Shown here: piece after piece, positions 1 through 9,781 of the stretch
Layout of the letters: each line of letters starts with the position of its first letter
Position numbering within the stretch: the stretch's first letter is position 1
Assembly (NCBI GenBank): GCA_019739295.1
Contig: JAHHDV010000005.1
Coordinates: 10,371-74,370, forward strand
Reading direction: 5' to 3'
Source of the DNA: Taibaiella sp.
Lineage (GTDB): Bacteria > Bacteroidota > Bacteroidia > Chitinophagales > Chitinophagaceae
Length of the DNA: 64,000 nucleotides
Notes under the pieces: model-generated
Databases searched by the model: none
Told to the model about the DNA's origin: nothing
What the model saw: the letters and a program-made list of their open reading frames with translations, nothing else
Translations under genes and position numbers: made by a program

Positions 1-472
1 TGTGATGATACCTACACCGAATCCCTGCACGATCAATAATTCTGCCTGGAAGCCGGATTGTGAAGGGCTACCGGAATTGCCTGGTCTGATCATCCTGATA
101 GCGGAAAAGATCATCAAAACAGCGAAGATAAACAGCAGGAAAAAATGCTTTGTAATCTCAAAAGAGCCAATGTGAAAGAAAACTTCAGGAAGATGGGTGT
201 ATGACAAATTTCCTAACCAGGATTACGGAAATGACAGATGGTATGCCAAATAACAGTGCATTTTTTAAGTGTATCTTTTTTTTGACAATATTGACAACAG
301 CTCCTGTCAGGCTCGTCGCCCCGACAGAAAAGAGCGAAAGAGTAGTCGCTTCCAAAGAGTTCATCCCAAACAGATAGACGAAAATCGGTACACACAGGAT
401 ACTGCCGCCGCTTCCGATAAACCCCATTACAAAACCTACCGCTAATCCCGATAAATATCCTATTATTTCCAT
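1..472 (-). CDS. TSUP (TauE/SafE) family permease, partial and frameshifted
   Basis: Integral membrane permease of the sulfite exporter TauE/SafE family, which moves sulfur or organic anions. The N-terminus has the family's glycine-rich first helix (GFVMGFIGSGGSIL) and the conserved EATTLSLFSVGATSLTGA stretch. The ATG lies at the right end. Near 190-200 the frame breaks (stop after VIHPSS). Skipping one base restores LPEVFFHIGSFEITKHF and another helix that runs to the window edge, so the gene continues leftward. Its start is 8 bases beyond the haemoglobin stop on the same strand, so the two are probably co-transcribed. The substrate cannot be read from sequence. Confidence 0.8.
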
Positions 473-480
473 ATCCGGAA

Positions 481-876
481 TTAAATTAAATTGCGAAAAT
501 TGTTGTTTTTGAAATATTCCAGTTTGGTTTGAAACATCTTGGCCATTTTTTCAGCACGCCATTTTGCTTCATCCGTTTTTGCTCCCCGGAACAATGCATC
601 AAGGGTATCGGTAAACAGGGAAAGCCACCGTTCGAAATGTTCAGCTTCGATGGGCATAGTAGCATGGGGTGCGAAAGGAGCGCCGAAATACGTATGCTCG
701 TCCAGCAATACGGTCTGCCAGAAGCTATACATTTTCTGAAGATGTACCGGCCATTGATCCCTGATTCTCTCGTTGAATACAGGTCCGATCAGTTCGTCAT
801 GCTGTACTTTTCCATAGAATGTGTCTACAAGAAGTTGAATATCCGCAAGGCTTTGTATGTCTCTTTTTATTTCCAT
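481..876 (-). CDS. Group 3 truncated haemoglobin
   Basis: Small haem protein (131 aa) of the truncated haemoglobin group 3 (P) type, a 2-over-2 globin that binds O2 or NO. The motif HFERWLSLF near residue 80 carries the proximal haem histidine. The upstream FYGKV and the FWQTVLL stretch fit helices B and E. Length is normal for the group. It is followed at once by the TSUP permease gene, suggesting a shared redox or sulfur-linked job (inference). A TAATTTTG box at 884-891 on this strand lies only a few bases before the ATG, so the transcript would be nearly leaderless. Confidence 0.9.
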   Translation of the reverse strand: MEIKRDIQSLADIQLLVDTFYGKVQHDELIGPVFNERIRDQWPVHLQKMYSFWQTVLLDEHTYFGAPFAPHATMPIEAEHFERWLSLFTDTLDALFRGAKTDEAKWRAEKMAKMFQTKLEYFKNNNFRNLI

Positions 877-1087
877 GTCAGGACAAAATTAGGCAATTAT
901 CGTATTGTAAAAGTTCTGCATTTTATGATTTTTGGACAGGTTTTGAGCTGCGGATCCGGTTTACCTTTGCCACCGGAAAATAAACCGGTAATGAAAACAA
1001 ATGGGTATTTAAAGCTCTTTGTTACATTGTAGCATGATCGGAAATCAGGTAATGCTCTTTAATTTTTAACCCAATAATTATTTACGA

Positions 1088-2335
1088 ATGAAATTCTGGA
1101 AGAAACGCAGTCAGGAAGAGTGCAGCCGTTATATAGACGAGGCACTTACCGAAAATATTGATTTTAAGAATAAAATGAGCCTTGGTATTCCCGCTTCAAA
1201 ACTGGATGGTAAAGTATTTTATGATCAGGCCGGTTTTCTGAAAGAGGCACCCTTCCTAAGATCTATCGTTCAAAATCCTAATCATATCGGCTGTCATACA
1301 TTGGCGGATTCTGAAATGTTTCTTCAAGGGTACCCAGCAGATAGAAAAAGAATTGATAGAACTATTGGCGGTCGATATTTTCAAGGCAGACCCGGGAAAT
1401 ACGGACGGGTATATAGCGTCAGGCGGTACGGAAGCCAATATCCAGGCTATATGGATCTACAGGAATTATTTCCTCCGGGAATACAATGCCCGGCACTCCG
1501 AGATTGTCATCCTGGCATCACAGGATACGCATTATTCGGTAGTTAAAGCCGGAAAACCTGCTGAACATAGATTACATCCCTATACCGGTAGATGAGGATA
1601 CAAGGATGGTCGTAGAGCAGGATCTGGATGAAATCATCTTGCAAGCGCGGAATTCAGGAAAGAAATACTTTATCGTATTGAGCAATGTAGCGACTACGAT
1701 GTTTGGTTCCGTAGATGACCCGGATGTATATGCACATTACCTGAACAAGCATAAAGTTCCGTTTAAGCTACACTTAGACGCAGCTTTCGGGGGATTCATC
1801 TATCCGATCGCCCGTCCGGAAAATAATGTTCACTTCCGGAATCCTTATGTAAGCTCAATTACCCTGGATGCACACAAGATGCTGCAGGCGCCTTACGGCA
1901 CTGGTATTTTCTTGGCCAGAAAAGGACTGATGCAATATGTTTTTACCAAAGAAGCCAGTTATGTCAACGGTATGGATATCACTTTGTCCGGCAGCCGTTC
2001 AGGAGCCAACGCGATTGCAGTATGGATGATCCTTTCTGCCTATGGCCCGCATGGATGGTATGAGAAGATCAACACGCTTCTGTATCGTACTACATGGGCT
2101 TGTAAACAGCTGGATGCCATGAATATTGAATATTACCGCCATCCCTGCCTGAATATCATTACGATCAGGGCCCCATATATACCGCATCATATTGCAGAAA
2201 TATACGGCCTGGTTCCCGATGCGCATGGCTCTGATGCGCATTGGTATAAAATAGTCGTTATGGAACATGTGGAAGTTGATCAACTGGAATGTTTTTATGG
2301 AAGATCTGAAGAAATACCGGGTTGCGGAAGTCTGA
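1088..2335 (+). CDS. PLP-dependent group II decarboxylase-like protein, frameshifted
   Basis: Fold-type I PLP enzyme of the aspartate aminotransferase/group II decarboxylase class, about 415 aa once repaired. The reading is broken three times: near 1328 (GGG read for GG), near 1551 (AAAA for AAA) and near 2293 (TTTTT for TTTT). Each is one extra base, and removing it joins the pieces without loss. Visible landmarks are [14 protein letters not shown] (phosphate-binding loop), HLDAAFGGF (the Asp that pairs with the pyridine nitrogen) and TLDAHKM with the Schiff-base lysine. Family members decarboxylate amino acids such as glutamate, tyrosine or aspartate; the substrate is not determinable here. 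Its neighbour serC is also a PLP enzyme but looks independent. Confidence 0.82.
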
Positions 2336-2464
2336 TCATTGGAAAATGGGCAGAAATGTTAATATCTGTAAGGCTTCATATTTTTTTGCTCGTATCATTA
2401 ATAAATTATCTTCTTCATTGAATTATTTATTGCAATTTTACCCAGCAATTTTTGTAAGATTCCA

Positions 2465-3546
2465 ATGGAAAGAGTTTATAATTTCTCTGCAGGACCCGCG
2501 GCGCTTCCCACACCGGTTCTGGAAAAAAGCACAAAATGAGTTGCTGGATTACCGCAATTCAGGAATGTCAGTGATGGAGATGAGCCACAGGGGTAAGGAG
2601 TTCACGGAGATCATTGAATCGGCTACTGTATTGTTAAAAGAATTGATGCAGGTCCCTGATCACTATAAAATACTCTTCGTTCCTGGCGGTGCCTCTGTAC
2701 AGTTTTGCCATGGTCCCGATGAATTTCGCGCTGAACAAAATTGCTGATTTCATAGATACTGGTGTATGGTCTGACAAAGCCATCCGGGAGGCGGAGAGAA
2801 TGATGGAGGTGAATATTGTGGCATCCGGCAGGAGTGCCGGCTACCGTTTTATTCCGGAGTGGAATGCAACGGCATTTAACCCGGCAGCTGATTATGTCCA
2901 TATTACGACCAATAATACTATATACGGCACCAGATATCGCGAGCTTCCGGACACGGGTCATGTGCCACTGATCGCCGATATGTCTTCTGATATTTTGTCC
3001 AGGCCCTATGACGTTTCGAAGTTTGGAATGATTTATGCAGGAGCGCAAAAGAATATCGGTCCTTCTGGCCTTGCTGTCTGTATCATCCGGGAAGATTTAT
3101 TGGAAAGATGTCCTGAGCATCTCCCCAATATATTCAATTACAGGGTTCTTGCAGCTCATGATTCGGTATACAATACGCCGCCTACTTTCGGGATTTATAT
3201 GTGTAAATTGGTTCTGGAATGGCTAAAAGAACAGGGAGGGGTACATGAGATTGAGAAAATAAATGAAGCTAAGGCCGGATTGCTGTATGAATTCCTGGAT
3301 CATTCCCGGCTTTTCAGGGCTACCGTCCGGGCTCCATACAGATCGGTCATGAATATCCCGTTTGGGACTGGAAGCCAGGAAACGGATATCCTGTTTATCC
3401 GGGAGGCAGCAGCAGCCGGCCTAACTCAGCTCAAAGGACACAGAACTGTAGGTGGCATGCGGGCAAGCATCTATAACGCCATGCCTTTGGCCGGGGTGCA
3501 GGCATTGGTTGATTTCATGAAGAAATTTGAATTGGAAAATGCTTAG
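2465..3546 (+). CDS. serC: Phosphoserine aminotransferase, two frameshifts
   Basis: Phosphoserine transaminase (EC 2.6.1.52), second step of serine synthesis and also used in pyridoxal phosphate synthesis; cytosolic PLP enzyme. It starts with the family hallmark [15 protein letters not shown] and shows [21 protein letters not shown] and [10 protein letters not shown] with the PLP lysine. Two single-base insertions break the frame: an A run near 2525-2530 ([14 protein letters not shown] resumes after removal) and TTTT for TTT near 2702. Correcting both gives exactly 359 aa, the usual length. A 28-base perfect palindrome follows the stop. Identification is firm. Confidence 0.95.
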
Positions 3547-3574
3547 GATAAGATCGTCGATCCTGTGTTCTTTT

Positions 3575-3602
3575 GAACAGGTAAGCTATAGCTTACCTGT
3601 TC
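3575..3602. terminator. 28-base perfect palindrome between convergent serC and MFS genes
   Basis: GAACAGGTAAGCTA is followed immediately by its exact reverse complement. It lies 28 bases past the serC stop and 17 bases past the stop of the convergent MFS gene. A hairpin serving both directions is the simplest reading. There is no strong U tract on either side, so efficiency is uncertain. Confidence 0.6.
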
Positions 3603-3618
3603 CGGAGGATAAGTCCAT

Positions 3619-4854
3619 CTATACAAATTTTTTCCTGGTCAGTAACGGAATAAAGAAATAAAATCCGAAAGCAGTGAACAGCAGCAATATGGTAGTCATT
3701 GTCCAGAGACTGCTGAATCCATACAGGTTAGCAGTGTCGGTTCCCAATAATGGTGAAATGATAAATGCTATCGCTACTGCCATTCCGTTAATACCCATAT
3801 AAGTTCCTTTATTGTGAGCGGAAGCGCGCAATGCGGTAATGGTTGCCATAAACGGCAATACCAGTATCTCCCCGATACTCAATAGCGATATGGAAATCAT
3901 CAGCCAAATCAGGTCGGGGTAGAAGATCAGGATGAAATAGGAGGCAGCACATAAAATCGTCCCCCACAGCATTGTTTGTGATAATTTTAATTTTTGCTCG
4001 GCAAAGTGTACAATCAGCATTTCCAATGCCACGACCACCAGTCCGTTCATCCCTAAGAGCAAGCCAATATAAGTCTTGCTCAATCCTATGCCGTCTTTAT
4101 AGAAAATGGGCAATGTGTTCATCAACTGGAAGAAACAAACAGCAAAGGCTGTACACAGCAGACAGAAGATCCAGAAATAGATATCGAGATAGGCGGACCG
4201 TCCTAGGGGAGGGATTTCGGATCTGCTCATATGCGCTTTTTGCCTGGCTTGCCTGAGCTTGAAAAGCCTTTGTCTTTTTCTGAAAAAATAAATATATACG
4301 ATTCCCGCTATCAGGGCTGCCAGCGCATTGACATAAAACAACAGGTCGTAGGAAACAGCAGCTAAAAGACCGGCAGTGGCAGGACCTATGGAAAATCCCA
4401 GATTGATGGCCATTCTGTTCAATGAAAATGCCCGGGTCAGGTTTTCAGGCCTGGCATATTTTGTGATCGCTACAGCATTGGCAGGCCGGAACAACTCACT
4501 GATGATGCTTTGGGCCAGGACCATGACCGCTAAGGAAGCCGGTGTGGTAAAAAGAGGATAGAGGCAGAACATAGGCACACTGACGAACAGGCTGAAAGCC
4601 TGGATAGGATATTCACCCATCTTATCTGTAATATACCCTCCTATCCAGGATCCGGCTACGGATCCTATCCCGAAGCAGCTCAGCACCACGCCGGATTCCT
4701 TTAATGAAAACCCCAGGTGATCTGTCATATATACACCGAGGAACGGCAATACCATCGATCCTGTTCTGTTGATCAGCATGACGATGGAAAGCATCCAGGA
4801 TTCGATAGACAATCCTTTAAAAGAATGGATATAGATGCGGCCGATTTGTTTCAT
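3619..4854 (-). CDS. MFS transporter
   Basis: Major facilitator superfamily transporter of 411 aa with about twelve hydrophobic segments and a central cytoplasmic loop rich in Arg/Lys near residues 195-215. The loop between helices 2 and 3 has the family pattern GSWIGGYITDKMGEYP (motif A). It resembles the drug-efflux (DHA1) type, but the substrate cannot be assigned. The start is the ATG preceded by TACGTTTG at 4869-4876 on this strand, which leaves only a very short 5' leader. The gene is intact. It converges on serC and is divergent from nothing nearby. Confidence 0.85.
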   Translation of the reverse strand: MKQIGRIYIHSFKGLSIESWMLSIVMLINRTGSMVLPFLGVYMTDHLGFSLKESGVVLSCFGIGSVAGSWIGGYITDKMGEYPIQAFSLFVSVPMFCLYPLFTTPASLAVMVLAQSIISELFRPANAVAITKYARPENLTRAFSLNRMAINLGFSIGPATAGLLAAVSYDLLFYVNALAALIAGIVYIYFFRKRQRLFKLRQARQKAHMSRSEIPPLGRSAYLDIYFWIFCLLCTAFAVCFFQLMNTLPIFYKDGIGLSKTYIGLLLGMNGLVVVALEMLIVHFAEQKLKLSQTMLWGTILCAASYFILIFYPDLIWLMISISLLSIGEILVLPFMATITALRASAHNKGTYMGINGMAVAIAFIISPLLGTDTANLYGFSSLWTMTTILLLFTAFGFYFFIPLLTRKKFV

Positions 4855-5044
4855 TGGAGAAATTGACGCAAACGTATGGGTTTATAACTTAATGTTTGTT
4901 AGCGGATGAATAAGATATGAAGAGCAGAAGCTGTGAAATTTCTTCTGCTAAAATAAAGCCTGAATTTAAGCAGGAAAATTCAGATGAAAACCATATTTAT
5001 CCCCGCTTTGAGAGCAGTGAGGAAATCACACCGGTGAGTGTGGG

Positions 5045-5581
5045 TTATGGAGATATTGCATTTTTGAAGCTTTCTACTTTTTCTTCCAGCTCCCTTTTAT
5101 ATTCTGGATGGATAATCCCCCGGCCTTGTCCGAAGTTTTCCTGAAATTTAGGCAATGAAAATGTTTCGATGATCTCAGTCCCAAATTGCGGTAAGAACTT
5201 TTTTGCAGTTTCCATTACATTACCGCCGCCATATCCCCCGGGAGAGGTGCTCATGAGCAACATGGGCTTATCAAAAAAAGGTTTCTTTTCTATTCTGGAG
5301 ATCCAGTCGAAAATATTCTTGAAAGCAACGCTGTAAGTCCGGTTATTTTCCGCAAGAGAGACGACCAGGGCATCTGCATTTGCTAATTTCTCCAGAAATG
5401 TATAGGCTTCGCCGGGATAGCCGTTTGCAGCTTCCCTGTCCACAGAAAACAAAGGCATTTCATAGTCGTTCAGGTCGAGCAGATCAATTTCATATCCGTT
5501 CAGGTAGCTACAGGCAAACCGTACTAATTGTTTATTGATGGACGTACTGCTGTTGCTTCCGGCGAATGCAGTGATTTTCAT
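5045..5581 (-). CDS. NADPH-dependent FMN reductase family protein
   Basis: Flavodoxin-like oxidoreductase of 178 aa. The N-terminal AFAGSNSSTSINKQLVRF is the FMN phosphate-binding loop of NADPH-dependent FMN reductases (SsuE/ArsH/azoreductase-like), and STSPGGYGGGNVM matches the second flavin-binding loop. The usual job is reduction of free flavins, quinones or azo compounds in the cytosol. A TACTTTTG box at 5625-5632 on this strand is a plausible promoter 44 bases before the ATG. Intact and well supported. Confidence 0.88.
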   Translation of the reverse strand: MKITAFAGSNSSTSINKQLVRFACSYLNGYEIDLLDLNDYEMPLFSVDREAANGYPGEAYTFLEKLANADALVVSLAENNRTYSVAFKNIFDWISRIEKKPFFDKPMLLMSTSPGGYGGGNVMETAKKFLPQFGTEIIETFSLPKFQENFGQGRGIIHPEYKRELEEKVESFKNAISP

Positions 5582-5718
5582 ATTTCGGTTTTGTTAATTG
5601 GTAAAAAAATGATAAATGTAGACTCAAAAGTACAAATATTGTAATTTTAAAAGCAGGTATCGAAGATTTCATTTTTTATTTACTTTCAACTATTGCACCT
5701 TTGTACGCATCCTAGAAT

Positions 5719-7473
5719 ATGGCAACTACTGAACCGGGCAATTTACATACATTAAGAAGACTGTTTTTTTTCCTTCAACCTTATAAGCGGAGGTTTATAT
5801 TTAGTTTGGTTCTGGCATTGGTACTGGCGCTGGTCGCACCAATCAGACCATACCTGATACAGCTTTCGATCGACCAGTATATGAGCGTGGATATGTGGCA
5901 GATGCTGATCTATGTTACGGTGATCCAGGTTGGCGTTCTGCTGATTGAAAGCGGGCTGAGGCTTGTATTTCTTTATATCACTACATTTACCGGACAGAAC
6001 GTGGTCAATGATATGCGTAAAGCGGTATTTAAGAAGGTCATTTATCAGAGACTTTCTTACTTTGATAAAACGCCTATCGGGCAGTTGACGACAAGGACGA
6101 TCAATGATATTGAATCCATCAATGACGTTTTCTCCGACGGCCTGATTTCAATACTCGCTGATATCCTTACGATTATTGCTATTATCAGTATCATGTTATA
6201 TACTGACTGGAAACTGACGCTGGTCAGCCTGGCGGTATTCCCGGTCTTAATTATTGCTACTTATTATTTTAAGGAAAGTGTCAAAAAGTCCTTTCAGTCC
6301 GTGAGAAATGCGGTCAGCGCGCTCAATGCTTTTGTCCAGGAGCATATCAGCGGCATGTATATCGTTCAGGTCTTTGGTGCGGAAAAAAGAGAACAGGCTA
6401 AATTTGACCGGATCAACAGAGAGCATCGTGATGCCAATATCCGCTCTATAATGGCTTATTCCATTTTCTTTCCTGTAGTAGAGATCATCCTTGCATTATC
6501 AATGGGCTTGCTGGTTTGGTATGGGGCGTCAAGGATCCTGGATCACCAGATCAGCCAGGGTGTGATCATTTCTTTCATCATGTATCTCAATTTATTGTTC
6601 CGTCCTTTAAGGATGCTGGCGGATAAGTTCAATACACTTCAGATGGGCATGGTAGCAGGAGAGCGTGTCATGAATGTCCTGGATAGTGATGAGACTTTGC
6701 ACCATAACGGAACCTATATTCCAAAATCAATAAAAGGAGACATCAGGTTCGAACAGGTGCATTTCAGTTACGTGGAGCATGTTCCCGTACTTAAGGGGAT
6801 TTCATTTGAAGCCAAAGCCGGAGAAACCCTGGCATTGGTAGGTCATACAGGTGCAGGTAAGTCCTCGATTATTTCTATACTGACCCGGTTATACGAAATT
6901 CAGGGCGGACGTATTTTAATAGACGGGAAAGATATAATGGAATATGATATTTATGAGCTGAGGAAAAGGGTAGCCATCGTTCTGCAGGACGTATTCCTGT
7001 TTTCAGGAACTATCCGGGATAATATCACGCTTCAGAATGAAAAAATACCACAGGAGAAAGTAACGCTGGTATGTAAGGAATTGGGGATTCATGAGATGAT
7101 CATGCGTCTCCCGGGAGGGTATGGTTTTAATGTGATGGAGCGGGGCAACTCATTATCCCAGGGGCAGCGTCAATTGATCTCTTTCGCCAGGGCATTGATA
7201 TTAGATCCGTCGATATTGATTCTGGATGAAGCTACGGCTTCTGTAGATTCGGAATCAGAGATCCTAATTCAAAAGGCTATTGACAAAATGATTTCGGGTC
7301 GTACGGCAATAGTGATTGCACACCGGTTATCTACAGTCAGAAAAGCAGAAAAAATAATTGTATTGGATAAGGGAAGTATTGCGGAGCAGGGTACACATGA
7401 TCAACTGATTGAGCAGGAAGGAATTTATTATGCTATGTACCAGGCGGCCCAGAAGAAAGAAGAGAAAATATAA
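5719..7473 (+). CDS. ABC transporter, fused membrane and ATPase domains
   Basis: Half-size ABC exporter (584 aa) with an N-terminal six-helix membrane domain (about residues 1-310) and a C-terminal ATPase. Visible motifs are Walker A GHTGAGKSS near residue 374, signature LSQGQ near 478, Walker B ILILDEATASVD near 498 and the switch histidine in IAHRLST near 533. All catalytic residues are present, so it could act as a homodimer or pair with a partner elsewhere. It is of the lipid A/multidrug (MsbA-MdlB) class; the substrate is unknown. No frameshift despite 1.75 kb, in contrast to several neighbours. Confidence 0.92.
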   Translation: MATTEPGNLHTLRRLFFFLQPYKRRFIFSLVLALVLALVAPIRPYLIQLSIDQYMSVDMWQMLIYVTVIQVGVLLIESGLRLVFLYITTFTGQNVVNDMRKAVFKKVIYQRLSYFDKTPIGQLTTRTINDIESINDVFSDGLISILADILTIIAIISIMLYTDWKLTLVSLAVFPVLIIATYYFKESVKKSFQSVRNAVSALNAFVQEHISGMYIVQVFGAEKREQAKFDRINREHRDANIRSIMAYSIFFPVVEIILALSMGLLVWYGASRILDHQISQGVIISFIMYLNLLFRPLRMLADKFNTLQMGMVAGERVMNVLDSDETLHHNGTYIPKSIKGDIRFEQVHFSYVEHVPVLKGISFEAKAGETLALVGHTGAGKSSIISILTRLYEIQGGRILIDGKDIMEYDIYELRKRVAIVLQDVFLFSGTIRDNITLQNEKIPQEKVTLVCKELGIHEMIMRLPGGYGFNVMERGNSLSQGQRQLISFARALILDPSILILDEATASVDSESEILIQKAIDKMISGRTAIVIAHRLSTVRKAEKIIVLDKGSIAEQGTHDQLIEQEGIYYAMYQAAQKKEEKI

Positions 7474-7557
7474 TTCCTGCTGGTTCATTCATACCTGTTT
7501 TGAAATTTCCCCCGGTTATCCGATCTGCAATATTTAACTCTAAAATTATAATATAAA

Positions 7558-8943
7558 ATGTCACTAATCAAATCGATATCAGGCATTCGGGGAACCATAG
7601 GCGGGAATCCGGGAGATAATCTTACGCCTGTTGATATAGTAAGGTTTACTGCAGCTTACGGAACCCTGATGCTCCGTCAGCATCCTGATAATAAAAAATT
7701 AGTTATAGGCCGTGATGGCAGGATAAGCGGCGCAATGGTGAACGGATTAGTTGTGAATACCCTGATAGGATTGGGATTTGAAGTAGTGGACCTGGGATAC
7801 AGCACTACGCCGACGGTAGAGATGGCTGTAACAATGGAAGGTGCCGGTGGCGGTGTTATCCTGACAGCGAGCCACAACCCCAGGGAGTGGAATGCGTTTA
7901 AAACTGTTGAATGACAGGGGTGAATTTATTTCGGCTGAGGAAGGCGCTGAAATACTTAAAATTGCAGAAGAGGAAGCTTTTACATTTGCCGCTGTAAACC
8001 AACTGGGAAAAGTAAGAACAGATGGGTCTTATGTTCAGAAGCATATCGATGAAATATTAAAGCATCCTTTTGTAGATGCTGAAGCTATTCAAGATCGAGG
8101 CTTCAAAGTGGTAGTAGACGGCATAAACAGTACCGGAAGTCTATTTGTCCCGGAATTATTAAAAGCATTAGGTGTCAACCTGGTAACGGTAATCAATGGT
8201 GACGTGACCGGGGACTTTGCGCATAATCCCGAGCCATTGGAAGAGAACCTTACAGAACTGATGAATACAGTGGAGAAGATGGGTTATGATCTGGGCATTG
8301 CAGTAGACCCTGATGTAGACCGTTTGGTCTTTGTCAATGAAGATGGTACAATGTTTGGCGAAGAGTATACTTTGGTAGCGGTGGCAGATTATTACCTGGG
8401 TAAAAGGAAAGGGAGCACGGTCTCAAATATGAGCTCAACCCGTGCATTGAGAGATGTGACAGAAAAAACATGGAGGTACCTATTTCCCATCAGCTGTCGG
8501 TGAGGTGAATGTGGTCAAAAAAATGAAAGAACAAAATGCTGTGATCGGTGGAGAAGGTAATGGCGGGATCATCGATCCGGAATTGCATTATGGCAGGGAT
8601 GCCCTGGTCGGGATAGCCTTATTTTTTAACACACCTGGCGAATTACGGGAAATCTATGTCCCAATTAAGGGCCAGCTATCCTCACTATATCATTTCAAAG
8701 AATAAAATCAGTCTGGAACCGGATGTAGATGTAAGGAAAATATTTGCTTCTATCCAGGAACAGTACAAAAATCAACCTGTCAATACTGAAGACGGCCTGA
8801 AGATCGAGTTTGACACGGATTGGGTACACCTTCGTACCAGCAACACCGAGCCGATCATCCGGATCTACGCGGAAAGCACCTCTGCTACCACAGCGGATAA
8901 TATAGCAAAAAAGATCATGGAGGATATCAAAGCGCTGTTGTAA
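7558..8943 (+). CDS. glmM: Phosphoglucosamine mutase, three frameshifts
   Basis: Alpha-D-phosphohexomutase that converts glucosamine-6-phosphate to glucosamine-1-phosphate for peptidoglycan and lipid A. Seen: IKSISGIRGT at the N-terminus, active-site serine loop TASHNP near residue 101, metal loop DPDVDRLV, sugar loop GEGNGG and phosphate loop RTSNTEPIIRIYAE. Three frame breaks, at 7890-7896 (TTT for TT), 8461-8468 (A run) and 8620-8626 (T run), each vanish when one base is removed. The repaired protein is 460 aa, normal for GlmM of this phylum. A phosphoglucomutase/phosphomannomutase role is the alternative; the RGTIGG start favours GlmM. Confidence 0.9.
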
Positions 8944-8976
8944 TCTCTAAGCACATTTTTAGCATGTAGTCAAGAC

Positions 8977-9010
8977 AAAAAGCGGGTAATTATTACCCGC
9001 TTTTTGTTGA
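8977..9010 (+). terminator. Intrinsic terminator of glmM
   Basis: AAAAAGCGGGT and ACCCGCTTTTT form an 11-bp stem around a short A/T loop, ending in a T run, 33 bases after the glmM stop. Confidence 0.9.
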
Positions 9011-9358
9011 TGACAGGGAATACAGAACCACTGCCCATTCCCGGTATCAGCAGTTCTGTCACATGGAACGGGGGCATCTGAGGGCACATCATATTCCCTC
9101 GCGATATTTCATAATGTTGATCAATATCCCCTCCCTGTAGATAAGGCAGTTACCCGAATTACGCGCTTCTTGAACACAACCCGCGATTGACGGGGTAATC
9201 CTTACCGGGCTTCATCACAGGAGTAGATATATCGTCGCAAGCTATCCAATCAGTCATAATATAGCAGGTGAAGAACGGCCTTTATCCCTTCTTGCGAGGC
9301 ATTTCCAACAATGGACATAGCGATATGAACAAATATTATTTGGTTTTTCAAATAAATG
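9011..9358. other. Gene-free stretch with a repeat-like fragment
   Basis: No coding frame is visible. A fragment around 9286-9303 (TTCTTGCGAGGCATTT) shares the word GCGAGGCA with a fragment at 12725-12732, and may be decayed dispersed repeat. Nothing else is recognisable. Confidence 0.4.
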
Positions 9359-9372
9359 ACGTAATTTTACGT
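9359..9372. promoter_or_regulatory. Candidate BlaI operator
   Basis: ACGTAA-TT-TTACGT, a perfect inverted repeat 22 bases before the blaI-like ATG. BlaI/MecI repressors bind short dyads that contain TACA or related cores in their own promoters, so this is the natural autoregulatory site (inference). Confidence 0.5.
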
Positions 9373-9393
9373 TATAAAACTAAATAAACAGAT

Positions 9394-9762
9394 ATGGAAC
9401 AGTTAACAAAAACAGAGGAACAAATCATGCAGGTCATCTGGAAACTGGAAAGGTGCCTGGTAAAGGATATCATAGATGAGTTGGGAATAGGAGAGATCCC
9501 GCACAGCACGATTTCCTCTGTAGTGAGAATCCTGGAGAAAAAAGGATTTGTGGATCACAAGGCTTATGGAAAGACCCATGAGTATTTTCCTGTTGTAGCT
9601 AAAGAAGCTTATTCCAAAAGAGGTTTGAAATCGTGGATCAAAGACTATTTCAATGGTTCACCCAAACAACTGGTTTCGTTCCTGGTTGAGAATAATGAAT
9701 TAAATGTAACGGAATTGAATCAGCTGCTGAAAAAACTGGATGCAGCAAAAGATAAAAAATAA
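9394..9762 (+). CDS. BlaI/MecI/CopY family transcriptional repressor
   Basis: Winged-helix repressor of 122 aa. The start LTKTEEQIMQVIWKLE and the recognition region PHSTISSVVRILEKKGFVDH are typical of the BlaI/MecI family, and the C-terminal helices would form the dimer interface. Family members repress a linked M56 membrane-protease gene until that protease cleaves them. Here such a gene follows 20 bases later, so the pair is a signal-responsive switch. In Bacteroidota these pairs are common and often not tied to beta-lactamase; no lactamase is nearby. Confidence 0.92.
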   Translation: MEQLTKTEEQIMQVIWKLERCLVKDIIDELGIGEIPHSTISSVVRILEKKGFVDHKAYGKTHEYFPVVAKEAYSKRGLKSWIKDYFNGSPKQLVSFLVENNELNVTELNQLLKKLDAAKDKK

Positions 9763-9781
9763 TTTTCTTAAACCTATTTCT